Of a DNA stretch of 64,000 bases, positions 11,628 through 24,175 are shown in pieces. The stretch comes from Bemisia tabaci. Lineage: Eukaryota > Arthropoda > Insecta > Hemiptera > Aleyrodidae. Position 1 is the first letter of the stretch; each line of letters opens with the position of its first letter. The notes beneath the pieces were generated by a model. The model made no database searches. It was not told where the DNA came from and worked only from the letters and a program-made list of their open reading frames with translations. The position numbers were made by a program, and so were the translations under genes. Location of the stretch: the NCBI RefSeq assembly GCF_918797505.1, contig NC_092798.1, positions 53,316,826 through 53,380,825 on the forward strand. Reading direction: 5' to 3'.

Positions 11628-11874
11628 CGCCGCACAATGAATCGAGTCAACGGGGGAAGTCGGACAAAATTAAGAAACTTCTAAAGCTTATAACTTCGTT
11701 TATACAAAATTTTGAGCTTCTAAAAGTGGCTCCATTGGTTTCCTCGTGAAATTTTCTCTTAGAAGTACCCCTCAAAATTTAAAATGTGACGAAATGAATA
11801 TAAAAATTTACATTTTTAGTTAAAAATTTCATGTTTAAGCTCTCTGATTGATTGGATGCACTGTGCGCCGACGC
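11628..11874. mobile_element. MITE family E, copy 2
   Basis: This is the same element as 3791-4035. The left end is CGCCGCACAATGAATCGAGT and the right end is GGATGCACTGTGCGCCG. The interior keeps CTTATAACTTCGTTTATAC, TTCTAAAAGTGGC and AAATTTAAAATGTGACGAAAT. The length is about 247 bp. It is non-coding. Confidence 0.65.
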
Positions 11875-13052
11875 CGCATAACAGTTGACACTCGTGCTCG
11901 ATTCACTTTCCACACACATGTTCCCTTCCGGAGCAGCCTTGTCACCGATCCCGTGGCTCCATCCGTTTCTAGGTTATTTTCTATCCTTCTCGCTCCCCGC
12001 GGAAAAGTTTAAAAAGAGAAAAGGAAAAAAAGGGAAAAGAAAAGCAATAATGAGGGGGCGGGGAGGAAACTCGCCGGCGCGTACACGACGGCCTTATTTA
12101 TTTAATAAAAATGAAAAACGCGGTCCATCGTTGCGGCAACTCGGAGTCGAGTAAAATGTTTCAATTTGTAGTTGCCCGACAGAAATAGGTCGCTAGAAGT
12201 CGTTTTGATGACACATCTGCGCGCCACAAATTTCGCTTCCAGGGTGTCCCGCACCGCCAGATCGTTCGCCGAAAATCCACTGTAAATATAGCGCGTCTCG
12301 TTAATCGACCAAGTGACTTGATTTTACCGGAAATATTCTCGAATCCGTCGCCTAGAAGAATTTCCCTCGGATCAAGGAGAAGAATGCTTTCATCTAGAAA
12401 AAAAATCAAGAATGTGTATATGAAGCAAAAACCTTCTTGATTCCTGTGATTTGCCAATAGACGAATATTTCTTTATGGAAAATTCAAGAATATTGTTGCT
12501 TAACTCAAATCAATTTTTTCACTGTAAGGAACTTCGATGTTCATGGCTCCATAAGTCGGCTGAATTTTTTACGGATAAAAATTGTTTACTCCTGTAAAGA
12601 GAAGTCTATTGCAGACCTGAAACCAAGGTAGTGGCTTGTCGTGAGCAATCAGCTCATAAATGAACTGTGTTTCTAGCCAGGAACATCTTCATTCAGCGTT
12701 TTTTCTTTCAACGAATCATGTATCATTATTGTTGGTACATTTTTGATAGGTTTATTCTCCATTCATACTCCCCAAAACATGTAAAGGTACCTGATTTTTT
12801 TTTTCTTCTCCGATTTATTAATACCGACTTGAATCCTGATGCGTCTTCAAAAGATACTCGAATACGTTCGAAATTTTCTCAGAAGTAGACAATTCCCCGC
12901 GGAAGAGCACATTAACTCCCCTAGTGAGTTTGGAGAGTTTTGGGAACTTAATTTGAATGCAATATACTTGAATTTGCTTGAATTTTTATATTAACCTACA
13001 TGGCCACAAAAAAAGTAAACAATTCTCCTAAATTTTGTATTTTTTATCACAT
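11875..13052. other. No recognisable feature
   Basis: Reading frames reach 98 codons (minus strand, 12161-12457), but none contains a motif I recognise and none has convincing splice context. No repeats beyond short AT-rich runs were seen. Confidence 0.45.
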
Positions 13053-13162
13053 AGTTTCTCACAGCTTATTGCAAAAATCAATTAATCTAAGAACGGTAGT
13101 GTGAGCCAGTTTCTCACAGCTTATTGCAAAAATCAATTAATCTAAGAACGGTAGTGTGAGCC
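13053..13162. repeat. Perfect 55-bp tandem duplication
   Basis: AGTTTCTCACAGCTTATTGC through GTAGTGTGAGCC occurs twice back to back (13053-13107 and 13108-13162) with no difference seen. It is therefore recent, or an assembly duplication. Confidence 0.9.
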
Positions 13163-13205
13163 AAAGTGGAGAAAGTATAGCTATTCAGAAATCTTTGGAG
13201 GGAAA

Positions 13206-13372
13206 CAGCGTTGAGAGTTGTGAATGATCGATTATCGATATTCCCCCATTTGAAGCTGTGGTAAGGAATCGATATTAAAGTTTTCGTTGCGAACATCCTG
13301 TTTATTCATCTTTTTCCATACGTTTAAAGGGTAGATCAATCGATACATCGCGCGAAGCATGCCACCCCACTG
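13206..13372. mobile_element. hAT MITE family F, copy 1
   Basis: It is about 167 bp. The left end is degraded (CAGCG, then GTGAATGATCGATTATCGAT). The right end is GATACATCG ... GCCACCCCACTG. The 8-base flanks are GAGGGAAA at the left and GAGTGAAA at the right, a 7/8 match, as expected for a hAT insertion. Family relatives are at 22390-22548 and 51138-51300. Confidence 0.75.
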
Positions 13373-14620
13373 GAGTGAAACTAAAGCAATAAAAATAAAA
13401 CATTTTTACTTGTATGAAGACTTCCTTCTTTCTCGTTATTTGAACCAAATTTAACGGAAATGTGCCAAGTCGTATCAGTTCAAATCGAGAAAAAGGTTGG
13501 AAGTTGTACCTTTCCATAAGACTGAATGTTATAATGACTAAGTTAAATGAATCTTTCCCCGTTCAACATTCTTGTTCCCAACTTTGAATTTTTAACAGGA
13601 GAATATTTGCCACTTGTTAAATTCAAAAAACCTTTCAACACCCCCCCCCCCCCCTCCCAGATCTGAGTTGAGATTCACCGTTATTTTATTTTAATTTTTA
13701 TTTTGAATATCTCGATCATCTGACAACCGCCGGAACCTGGGATGTCGCCCACCCGCTCTCGGCTTAAATTAGCGTCATGGAATGAGTCTGATTATTAACT
13801 GGATGATTTGTAAAATCCCTCCAACCGCATGTGGTAATCATTTTTTTACCCCTCCCCCTCCCTCCGGCCCATCCTTACACTCCTCGGAGCATCGAATTCG
13901 AAAGGCTCATATCTCATCAAGTAACACTCGTTCCCTGATACCCCTCCCCGACCTCCTGCCATCGAAATCCGTGTCGCACTGCAGAAACGGAAGTTGCTGA
14001 AAATTTTAGTAGATCACATGCTGTTTTCAACCGTCTTGGGTGATCGCATGGACGTCCAATAAACTCATCTAGACCTACCGGTTCGTAGTCTTAACTTACG
14101 CGCGGTCTAGTTCAGCATGAACAGCCTGAAATTTATTTTTTTTTAAAGTTTGGTGCCTTAGCTTTTCACTCCTTTTTTCCAAGGAAAATTGATGGTAGAA
14201 GCTCAAAAAAAAAAACACTCAATTTTTGATGGAGCCATACCTTTCGCACAGGTAATCCGAAACCATGATTAGTTGTCAATTGTTCATAATTAAATCTTGA
14301 TTATCAGACGGATAAATGCTACCAGGAACAATTTTTTAAACATTTTTGCATTCACTATATATCAATTCTAAGGATTTTTATATAAAAGATCAAGGATCTA
14401 CTGAATTAAATACTAAATAATTACATCAAACATAAGTACCATTGTATTCATAAGTAATCAGTTGAATCTTAGGACATCTAATCTCATCGTATTCTTTGCT
14501 TTGTAGGACCCTCGTTTTTATAGAAAAAGGAACGGCCAAGTAATTTTTTCACCATTCCATAATTTAGAAAAATTCATATCTCATGAAAAATAAAAAGTCA
14601 AAGCTATTCAGGTGATACCT
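13373..14620. other. No recognisable gene
   Basis: A run of about 16 C lies near 13640-13656. The rest is AT-rich single-copy sequence by eye, with reading frames under 75 codons. Confidence 0.45.
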
Positions 14621-14867
14621 CACTGAGAAAAAAGTATGGTTATGATTACTATATTATTGGTGTTCAATATGAGCTCTTAATTAGTACTGGCCATAACCAA
14701 TAATAGAGATATTTTTACCATTAAATGGTAATTTTACTACCGCACACTTGTAAAATTACGATTGCTCCAGTAAAAATGTCTCTACTATTGGTTATGGCCA
14801 GTACCAATTAAGAGTGCACATTGAACGGCACTTATATGGTAATTATAACCATAGTTTTTTCTCAGTG
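14621..14867. mobile_element. Palindromic MITE family P, copy 1
   Basis: This is a 247-bp element with ends CACTGAGAAAAAAGTATGGT and ACCATAGTTTTTTCTCAGTG. Inner arms also pair (GGCCATAACCAATAATAGAG / CTACTATTGGTTATGGCC). Only a short asymmetric centre carries TTTACCATTAAATGGTAA and GATTGCTCCAGTAAAAA. It is non-coding. Confidence 0.85.
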
Positions 14868-16229
14868 CTCTTACGATAGGTAACCCACGCTTAAAATAGG
14901 GTTTTACTATTATTTTTCACAATCTTTATCTAAGTATCAGCAATGCTAAGCAAGTTTATAGAGTCAAAGCTATAATTTTACTTTCCTGGGAGTATAACGG
15001 TGGGGGTATAATCACCGGTAGAATCTCTCATGATGAACCTCACTCAAAGGCAGAGAACTCGGGCCAAACTACCGAGCAGAAAATCTCCCTTTTAAGACGT
15101 GGTTGACAGCTCTTTTAACTTGCGTTACGATTATCCGAGGGATCCATCTCAAAGAAGTTGACTTGAAAACCTGAGAGAGAGAATATTTCGTACTTATTGT
15201 TTGCAGAAGATGATAAATTCATAAAGAATTCGGAGAAACCTGAAAAAAAAATAAAAAAAATTCCACGACTCTCAAATTATTAATTGGATATTAATTTCAT
15301 AAAAAATTCAATCTCAGGTGAACTTCTGTACCTCAACCAGAATTTCATTCGGCCAGAAATATTATCCCTAACGCAGCGAGAAACTGAATGATTCATCTTT
15401 TTCAATGCACGCGTGATATCTGTCTGTATAGATACTGTAAGGAAACATCGGCATTTGGCAGATGTGAGCTTTTTTCGCAAAATGCAAACCACAACTTTGC
15501 GAAAGCAGCGCAATTAACCAATCGAACGTGAGCAGTCACTTACCCGATTTTGATGTAAACTTGGAAGCGATTACCCATGGGATCAAAGCGGAAAAACCGT
15601 GTCGAACTGCACAAACACTCGGATCACAAGTTGAAATGTTTCGCGGGGAAACTCGCGTAAAAACTTGATGCAAAACTGTTTGTCCGGAAACTCCCCCGAT
15701 CGACGCGGGGTTATCGGGGGGGGGGGGGGGCTGCGAGGGGGGAACGAAATTTGTTAATGCACTCAGCGAGGAGTTCCCGTAACCGTAAAAGTGCTGTGGA
15801 TGATCCTCCCCGAACGAAAAATGGCTTCTTTTGAATACAGTTAATTCTTCACGCGCTGGGAGCTCCCAGCCCCTTCGCCGTTGCAGCGCCGCCAGAGGGG
15901 TGAATGGGGGAGGAGAGCGGGGTTTGTCGGGTCGTGAAAGGATTCCACTCACCATTCAGCCCGATGGGACAATAAAGTGAACTTAGCGAAGGAGGTCGTA
16001 GATTAACTAAACTTTTCTTCCCAGGGATTTTAAGCTCTCGCCCGCTCGACGGAGATGTCAGATCAGGGCAGTTGCAATCCTTCCAACTTGGCAACACTAT
16101 ACTTTTCCTCCACTCATTCCCACGAGGAATAACCTATTTTAGGTGAGAAAGTCGGCCTCGGTGTATTTCGATTGTTTTACAAATGTCGAAATTTCAAACT
16201 TGCCAAAGTTCCGTCAAATCCATTTGCTA
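14868..16229. other. No recognisable gene
   Basis: A 139-codon minus-strand reading frame (15536-15955) spans a run of about 15 G at 15716-15730 that would encode proline. No domain is recognised, so I do not call it. No repeats were recognised. Confidence 0.45.
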
Positions 16230-16438
16230 CACCGAGAAAAAAGATTGGTAGAAGTTGCCATTCCATCACGCTGTATTTTACACAGCGTATATTCAAAGTC
16301 GATTCTGCCAGAGGAATGGTTACCTATACCAGTATGTAGTAACTTTTACCTTTCCTCTGGCAGCATTGACTCGGATTTAACGCTGTGTGAAATACAGCGT
16401 GACGGAATGGTAAATCATACCAATCTTTTTCCTCAGTG
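16230..16438. mobile_element. Palindromic MITE with P-like termini
   Basis: This 209-bp hairpin has ends CACCGAGAAAAAAGATTGGT and ACCAATCTTTTTCCTCAGTG. The next stem is CCATTCCATCACGCTGTATT / AATACAGCGTGACGGAATGG, and an inner stem is CTGCCAGAGGAATGGTA / CTTTCCTCTGGCAG. Only the terminal CACYGAGRAAAAA is shared with family P, so this is a sister family mobilised by a similar machinery (inference). Confidence 0.8.
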
Positions 16439-19400
16439 ACTCTTGCAAGTTCAAGATGCCCTTTGGGCTATTAGGATGTATAGCTAATTAAAGTATGCAT
16501 TCAAAAACGTATTTTCAGAGAAATTTAATGACAAGTTTAAGTTCCCACGTGAAGGAGTCCCAAAATTGTTGGATCAATACGTAAACTTGCGCCTCTCATC
16601 GACGTGAATGTAAGTTCAACCACTCGGACTGTATTCTCAGATACTAGATGGTTTCTTTGAAAACTCGAATTCCGATTTCTCGACTTTACTGAGCAAAAAT
16701 GGCTCCCCTGAGAAATTTTCATCCGCGCTCCTAGGCCCCCGCTTTCCCGTGAACGGTCACAAATGTTTGGGGTCATACCATCGCATGTCGCCCAAGAATA
16801 TCTTTATCTGAAATCCGGGATTTTCGATTGAATTCTTCAGATTCTGTGGTCCGGTTTTCCTGCAAGCCCAACGAAGCGGGGAAGGAAACTATGAGTGGTG
16901 ACACCCGCTAAAGGGGGGGGGGGGGCAGGCGTTATGTCCGCGGAATTTAATTTAAAGCAAGGGACAAGCATTTCTCAGTTGCGGATCTGAGGGTAGCTCG
17001 CGATGAGAGTGTTAGGGCTTTTACGGAACGCTGGCGCATTGTCGCTGGGTTATCAAATCAACCGTAGGAAAATATTCGGGAGCTCACCCTCCATAGGGCT
17101 TCAAAGTTTCGACTTTTCTTAAAATCATCGGTATTTATTTACATACGTAGGTTAACCGAGGTAATTCGCAATACTGCCGCTGTTCTTTTGAAATTATGTC
17201 CAAAGGCCAGGTTTTCTTGCGATGCGAAAAAATTTCGGAACGAATCGAATGTGGAGGAAAGTCTGTGGAAACCCATGGAATTAAAGGATAAGCTGAGTTC
17301 TAGGCACGCATCAAGATAAGATTCTGTTTTTGAAGCAGCTCGTGAAAGTTCTTGAGAAGTTGGAGGTAACCTGGAGAAGTCAGTATTTTGCTAAGTCGTG
17401 AAAAGTTAGGGAAGAGTCAGGAGATTCTGTCATTAAATCTTTAACGAGCTACTAGACAAGGGCTAAACTAGAACAAAAAGTCACAGGTTTCCTTCTAAAA
17501 ATTATACAAAAAAAAAAAAAAGGATTTACACCACAGGAAGTTCGAAATCAACTTCTTAACGAGATATTAACAAATATTTTTACAACAGCTCAAATTGAAG
17601 CTGAATGATACAAATGAAATTTGTATTTATGTTTTTTAACCAATAGTTTTATTTACCATTAATATATTATCTATGCGTTGATTCCTATAATCTTCGTTAT
17701 GTGATTCGTTTTCTCGTGGAATTAATTATTTCATAGTCAAGCTTAATAAACCTGCAAATTCACCTCCATGTATTAAAATCCAATTTCACATTAATGTTAA
17801 ATGTATGGGCTATTTGAGTCATACTAATGGGTAAATGCCTACAGTGATATCGAGTTCACTACTTGTAACAGCGCTCTGCTTTCGATGCGAGCGCCCATCT
17901 CCGCTAGGGCAACTTTAGAATGCCTTCAATTTTTCGTGTATGTAATCCGGACATCCCCAAGACACGAATAGTTGCATCTGACTGTTGACAATGATATAGG
18001 TCCATACCCGCAACCTTCACGTAACCACACGCCCGTAAACACTCGTATCTTTCTTAAGAGTTGATGTCCTGGCTCTTTTATAGTGCGATTTATTTTCCTC
18101 GTAAAATTTTGGAAAGAAAATATATTACTCCGTGTTTTAATTCATTCGTTGTCCAGAGAATCATCGCTCTTCTCCTCTAACATCAGACCGTCTTTGATTG
18201 CACCTCTAATTTCCATCGGCGTTGCACAGCTCCTATGTTGCACTAGACAGGGCTCTTGTGCACAACATTTTCACCTTCAAAATCTTTGAGAAGTTCGGGA
18301 GAATTCAGGAAATTTTGTGCTCAATAAGCCTGGAAAGTCTCGGAAAAGTCCAAAATTTTCCGAATAATCTCGGAAGTTTGTGAATTTGCAGAAGCTTCAA
18401 AGATTTCGCGTGATGTGCTTTTAAAATGAAAATGATTTGCCGTTTTCTTGAAAGGGGGGGGGGGTGTCATATTCTCTCTTCTACTTATTTTAAAAAGGCA
18501 TTATTTATCCTTCTCAACTGTAATTTATCGTAAAGAATTGTGTATTATCAAGGCACTGATATGAATCGTGTCTTTTACATGGATTTTCCTACTCATGTCT
18601 CTTAATTATCCGTGTTCATTGTTTAACCGTGGCTTTTTCGATTTCAATCAGTGGTGATGTGTACAAACTGGCATCAGTATCATTGAGTCCATCGACAAGC
18701 ATGTAAATCGATTGCTATAAATCGGAATGGGCTCTTGCACATGGAATATGGATAATAGCATATTGGATTATTTCCCATTTTGGTACAAGAGTGTTACCAA
18801 CTTGGTTTCAATCGTGGTGAGTATTCAAAGCTTTATTTTAGGACCGAATGCTGAAAAGTAAGTTTAACTTCAACATTCGAAATCGATGCTTCATTTTACG
18901 CGACAGGCACCGGTTGAATCAGCTCGTGCGAAAACCGCGCCTCAATTTTTGATAATTCATCATCGCGGATCTTGAGAAATGTTCGGTTTTCAAGACTCCC
19001 GGAAGTTTAGAGCTTTGGGTTTGGTTGGTTCTCAGTTTTTTTATGGGTTGAGGGGTTAGCGCTAGGACACTATTTTAGCCTGTGATTGAATAGCTTGCGT
19101 AGTTTTCGCAAGTTTTCCTACAAATTCTAAAAAAATGAACATTTCTTGTTTCCGCACGGGCCGATGCAATTAACATGGCAACAGGCAGGTAGTCAGGGGG
19201 CTTTGCTATTTTGCGAGGGAAGCGCTGAAATTCGCGAGATCTCCGCGGTTAGACCTTTTTGGACGGACCGAGAGGCGAGAGGGGGGACGCGAGGGTCGAT
19301 CGGAGAGCCCTGGGCAAATCCTCCTACCCAAAAATTTTCGGTTCGTCCTCGGTGAAATTATTTTAGTCCCAGAGCAGGGCTCGCTGAATATTAGATCTCC

Positions 19401-20865
19401 CGCGATGATGTCGTTCGACATTCCGCGCCTCCAACGTTTCAAGGAAAATTCGCCCAAATCAAATCTTCCGAATTCCATGCTAGATTTCGTCGGTACATCC
19501 ACGGAGAAATTAATAAAAACACGTGTTTCGATCCATGACGTTGCCAATTTTACATGATATTTGACGTTTCATGATATTATCCCCCAAAACTTGATACGCA
19601 ATCCTGTGAGTTCATCAATCTCGCTTTGCAACAAATATTTTGTTGTACAATCACTGTGGTCTTGTCCGCAATGAAGAGATCCAATCAGGAAGGCACGGTA
19701 ATAGCCCTAAGGATCGCCTGATTTTAGGATCGCACTTTTTCTTTCTCAGAGAAAGAAAAATTGTTGCGCCTTCAACGATCATAGTGAATTCCAGGTCCAG
19801 CCTACTTTTTCAGTCGTATCTACAAAGTCACTTTTGTGATAACAGTACGCTCGGTCTTGATAACAATGCAGCACTGTAAATGGGACGCAACTAATTATTA
19901 CCACAGAGGTAAAATAGTCAGTAGGACTCGGAAAGTTAAAGTAGAACCCGGTTTCTTCGAAATGCATTGTATTGTAAATGCAACCATTTTTTTCGCCATG
20001 GTTCTCCGCAGTTTGATTTCCAATCATATTGTGTGGTCTCATTTTGCTCTCTTTTTCTATCCCTGCAAGAAAAGAAGTACAATCGAAATTTGTACACGGA
20101 ATTCATCGAAATAAAGTAGAATAGGACAAAAGTCAGGAGGAAAGTCATGGCGATGGGTGGTATTTATTCATCATGAAATAAAATGTCGTATGAAATTTGA
20201 AACATCGCAAAGAGCGTGTCTAGTACCCTTTAAAGGATTCAAAGATGAAGCTTCGTCGAAAGCAGTTTTGAAACTAAGGGGGAATGTTTCTCAACTCCTT
20301 ATCGGCATTGTTGCCTATTCCGAGGAGAACTGGAGAACACTGGACATATTTCCGTTCGGGGTAGCGGGAAAGAGGAGAAATTTGTCCTGTCCCGATATTG
20401 ACGCCGGTGTTCACCGAAGCGTCGGGACTTGGCATGCAAATACGCTCCAATCAAAATGATAAAATATTCGAGCAGATCGTATTATGATGTTCCATTGGGT
20501 TCCGTGTAGCGCCAGAAAAGTTGCCGGAATCGGAATAATGTGACTGCTGGAATCTTTTAGCCCGTTCAATGTGAGTTTCTCTCTTCGTTGCAGTCATTCA
20601 ATTTCCATTCATCTTAGATTTTATATCGTCTATATTCCCGTACGAATCCACCTATTTTCACCAGTGAATAATTTCCAGACTTATCCATATTTCTGGAGAG
20701 CGTGAATCGTCCCCTTTCCAGACGAAATTCACACACACTGAATTGTCACAATAGGAGGTGCAAATATTTCATTCATGATGGGTAGAAAAGTCACTTTGAC
20801 TTGAATTTTGACGGATAGGCATGGAAAAAAAAATCTCCCGGAAAAACCGGTCTAGTGCTTCTATA
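16439..20865. other. Long stretch without recognised genes or full elements
   Basis: Apart from an inverted T motif at about 17935-17985 and G runs at about 16914 and 18456, I see no repeat copy, terminal inverted repeat or protein motif. Reading frames reach 113 codons, without recognisable content. If the window holds unique host intronic or intergenic DNA, this is the best candidate. Confidence 0.45.
17935..17985 (-). repeat. Short dispersed motif T, inverted copy
   Basis: It reads TTTTTCGTGTATGTAATCCGG ending in CACGAATAGTTGCAT, the reverse complement of the motif at 8665 and elsewhere. Confidence 0.5.
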
Positions 20866-20965
20866 ATTGGACTACATTTTGCAATTGGGAACTAGATTTT
20901 CTGGTTCATCCGTGAAAACACTTCCGTGCGTAGGGAAATTAATGGTGCATACGTTGTTTCTAAAC
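20866..20965. repeat. Half copy of palindrome family O
   Basis: ATTGGACTACATTTTGCAAT, TTCTGGTTCATCCGTGAAAA, and GGGAAATTAATGGTGCATAC follow the order of one arm plus loop of the hairpin at 50412-50554. The other arm is absent. Confidence 0.55.
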
Positions 20966-21731
20966 TAAGACAGGATGTGTAGTTGCTAATTGGAAATTCC
21001 AATTAATTCCATCAACTTTTTTTGTTTCATTGCCTATAAACAGACTTTTTATGCTTGTACCAGTATCAAATTTTGAAGTAGTTTCAGCTTAGGCGTCTCG
21101 GGGTCCCAATCTCTTGGACCGCTGTCATATTTTGCCGTGAAAAGAGAGCAGAAAGTTCGATTATGAAGTTTTGAGTAGTACTTATTGTGCAAGAGGAAAA
21201 CTTCCTTGGTCAAGTCTTCCGTTTTTATTTGGTGTAGGGATTTGGATTCCGATTCCGATTTTGGATGTAGGGCGAATTTTGCTTCTGTAGTGGAAGCGCA
21301 CCCTGTTGATATTTATTTGATTAGGGGACTTTGAAAAAAAATTGGATAGGATACATTTTGTTGTTCTTGCTATTGTTCGGTAATGCGGTGCATGAACCGC
21401 TTTTCATGTTGAGTTGAATGTGAGTGGAGAAATTATTTTTAAAGTTGGAGCCTCGTCACTGGGTAGATGAGACGGAGCTGCTGAGCGGAACGCAAATCAG
21501 GTGTAATAACTGCCGTAGCGGCGATGATCCATTTATGGATGATTTTGGAAAGTAAAATATTCATAAATTCAGCCACCGGATTCATGCTCGGCGACCATTT
21601 ACAGAGGCCGACATGTTTCGCGCCAGCTCCCAAACACCGCGTCGACAAAAATATTGAGCTGGGCTTCTCACACGGTGGCCCAAGTGACCGAGGTGGCCCG
21701 CACGAAATCCTCAGCATGCCTCCAGTCCTCC

Positions 21732-21984
21732 ACTGTCGTCCTAAGAAACATCGTCAAACCAGCCTTTAAACCTTGCCAAATTTCCTTTGATGAAATAATT
21801 TTATGGTAATCATGTAAATAGTTTCCTTCCAATTTTTTAGAGAATTCCATTCGCAGTATCAACACAAGTCTCTGAAATTCTTAAGGAACATTATTTATAA
21901 TTTTAATGGAAAATACATAATTTATAGGTAGACATTTGGCAACGTTCTATCGTTTATACGGCGTTCTTCCCTCGCACGGTAGCA
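21732..21984. mobile_element. Palindromic MITE, family A copy 2 (decayed)
   Basis: The left end is ACTGTCGTCCTAAGAAAC, then CCTTGCCAAATTTCCTTTG. The right end is GGCAACG then TATACGGCGTTCTTCCCTCG. Size and internal layout match the family, and the ends are worn. Confidence 0.65.
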
Positions 21985-22389
21985 TACCTGTATGTCAGTA
22001 TGACAAATCATCGTAATTTATGTGGTAACATATTTGTACTCCACTCTCCGTTAGTAATAGAATGTCTACATCAATCGATCCATCAATCAATCAATCTATC
22101 AGTAATAGTCTACAATTCTGTGTCACTTGCCTCGATCGCTCTACTATTCGAGTTTACATGCAAGTTGCAGGTAGAGATGGATATTGACGTTTTAAGATTC
22201 TGATAGCTTTTAAAATGATTGTGCTTTTATCCTCTCGAATCAACACGATTATTTGTGATTTTCAACCTTTAACATTTTGCATAAATGTTACCATAATTTC
22301 GCTTTTATGAAGTGCAATTCCAACGCGGTTGATCCAAGTAGAATACAGAGGTCTACGTTTAAAATCGACTCATAACCCAAGAACGTAAC

Positions 22390-22548
22390 CAGTGGCGTGG
22401 CGTGATTTGCGATATATCGATTGATCGACCATTTAAACCTATTGAAAAGTATCGATAAACAGGGTGTTCGCAGCGAACACCTTAATAATCGATTAATTAC
22501 CACAGCTTCAAATGGAGAAATATCGACGGATCGCAAAGCACGCCACTG
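22390..22548. mobile_element. hAT MITE family F, copy 2, perfect 8-bp duplication
   Basis: This is a 159-bp element. The left end is CAGTGGCGTGGCGTGATTTG then CGATATATCGATTGATC. The right end is TCGACGGATCGCAAAGCACG then CCACTG. It is flanked by AACGTAAC on both sides (22382-22389 and 22549-22556), a perfect 8-bp direct repeat. CAGTGGCG-type ends and an 8-bp duplication are the hallmarks of hAT elements. It is non-coding and must be mobilised in trans. Confidence 0.92.
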
Positions 22549-23429
22549 AACGTAACGTATCCAAAATGTCACTTAAGTTTCAAACATCTCGAAAATTCTC
22601 TCGGAGACGTCATTCGGACTTAATGGCAGATGTCATGGAGGCAGCTTGTAGCTTTTACGGGTCATTTTAATCGATTTAAGGGCATTTTTAATGATTTTTT
22701 GAAACTTTGCCCTTCCTTTTTCATGCTAATTCTCATCCTCTCATCAGTTTTTACATACCCCACGATGTGCGTAAGATGACGCCCCTGGATTTTTTAAAAG
22801 TGTTCGTTAGTTTGATTCTTGGCTTGGCTAAATAAACATGCAGATAAGTTAGCTGAAAAATTAAACTGCTCATTGCTCGTCAATTATTCTTTTCCTGGCG
22901 CATTTTGGGCTCGTTATCCTATCTTCCAGGGGTTGGGTTTTATTAGTGGGTTATTATAATTATTATTTATTTAGGGGTTAGTGCGCATTGTCTTTGCTCA
23001 TAACAGATTTGAGGAAAGGTTACGATAATCGGACGGAACTGACGGGAGTCTGCCCAACTGCATTTCACGTTACCTACCTCTATGTCATATGTTTTATTTT
23101 TTACCAGAGGACTGAACTACCTAACGCATGCGAACCTTCCATGAATGTATTTTAGCTTATGTAGAATATACCCATAAAATTTCAATTTTCAGTTTTACTT
23201 AGTTTCCTGTTGAAAATACTAAACACAAGAGAAAATTAGGCAACGTGAAATGCAATTCGGCTGATTTCGCAGTTGAATTCGTTCGATGGATGAGCGGAAA
23301 GTTGTCTCAGTTTTTTAGTCGACTTTTCACGACTTTTAATGAACTTACTGGGTTTCGGTATTGTTTAAAACTTTTTACATAGATTTGAATCATTGGCTCT
23401 TGATTCCCATGACATCTGGCTGGACACCT
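22549..23429. other. No recognisable feature
   Basis: This is AT-rich sequence without repeats or protein motifs that I recognise. Confidence 0.45.
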
Positions 23430-23689
23430 GGCCCTGGCTGAACACGAGCGTCATGTGAGCCTCCAGGCGTTGCCAAATCGCCTTTGATAAAAAACGACTT
23501 TTCAAGGAAACTTGTGTATATCTTCTTCCAACTTCTCAGAGAATTTCATTCGCAATGTAATCTACAGTATCCGGGAAATTTCCAAAGAAAGTATTCACTA
23601 ATTTCCTCGAAAATAATGTTGCATAGGGGGAAATTTGGCAACTTTTGTATGCTCGCATCTCGCATGGCGTTTTTCCTTAGGACAGCGGT
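23430..23689. mobile_element. Palindromic MITE, family A copy 3 (decayed)
   Basis: The left end is poorly kept, but CAGGCGTTGCCAAATCGCCT is clear. The right part has GGGAAATTTGGCAAC and then ATGGCGTTTTTCCTTAGGAC. Boundaries are approximate. Confidence 0.55.
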
Positions 23690-23980
23690 GGTGGCGTGGA
23701 TGGCGTGCGCGTGGCGAGCACGTGGTGCGGAATTGTTGGCAGCGGGAGAAGTGACGGGATCGGCGCGGCGCGGCGTCGCGACGCCTGCGATGCGTGGCGT
23801 GGTTGTGACGTCACTGGACGTGACCTATGCGTCTGGGGCGCTGGCTCTATTCTGGCTCCGGTGTCTCCTCGGTGGATGCCGGCGTCGACGACGTGAGCGC
23901 CGAGTGCGGCCCCGTAAATGTCATTAGCCACGCATTGTCCTCCGAATCCACTTCTCGCTCCCGCTGCCATGCCCCAATGC

Positions 23981-24011
<31 letters not shown>

Positions 24012-24060
24012 TGCATCCAAAGTTCAACCGAGTCCAAGGCGTCGCGTCTGTGTCTCTAGT
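23690..24060. other. CpG-rich segment with GCC trinucleotide run
   Basis: This is GC-rich DNA (GGCGCGGCGCGGCGTCGCGA and similar), ending in an uninterrupted run of about 13 GCC triplets at about 23973-24010. Open frames on both strands reach 147 codons because stops are rare at this composition. It could be an unmethylated CpG patch or 5' exon of a gene, but no motif supports a specific protein. Confidence 0.4.
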
Positions 24061-24175
24061 TGCTCCATCGTTTGTCCTTTCGCTTTACGCTTAAAAAAAT
24101 AATCCCATTTTCCCGTATCTCAGCCGGAAGAACTTCACTAAACTACAATGTCACAAAAGTTCCTCTTGTAAATCG

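Noticed and set aside
15536..15955. 139-codon reading frame on the minus strand
   Set aside because: It depends on a run of about 15 G read as proline codons. No domain is recognised.
23484..24102. Overlapping frames of up to 147 codons on both strands
   Set aside because: The GC-rich composition and GCC run suppress stops in all frames, and part of the first frame lies in a MITE.
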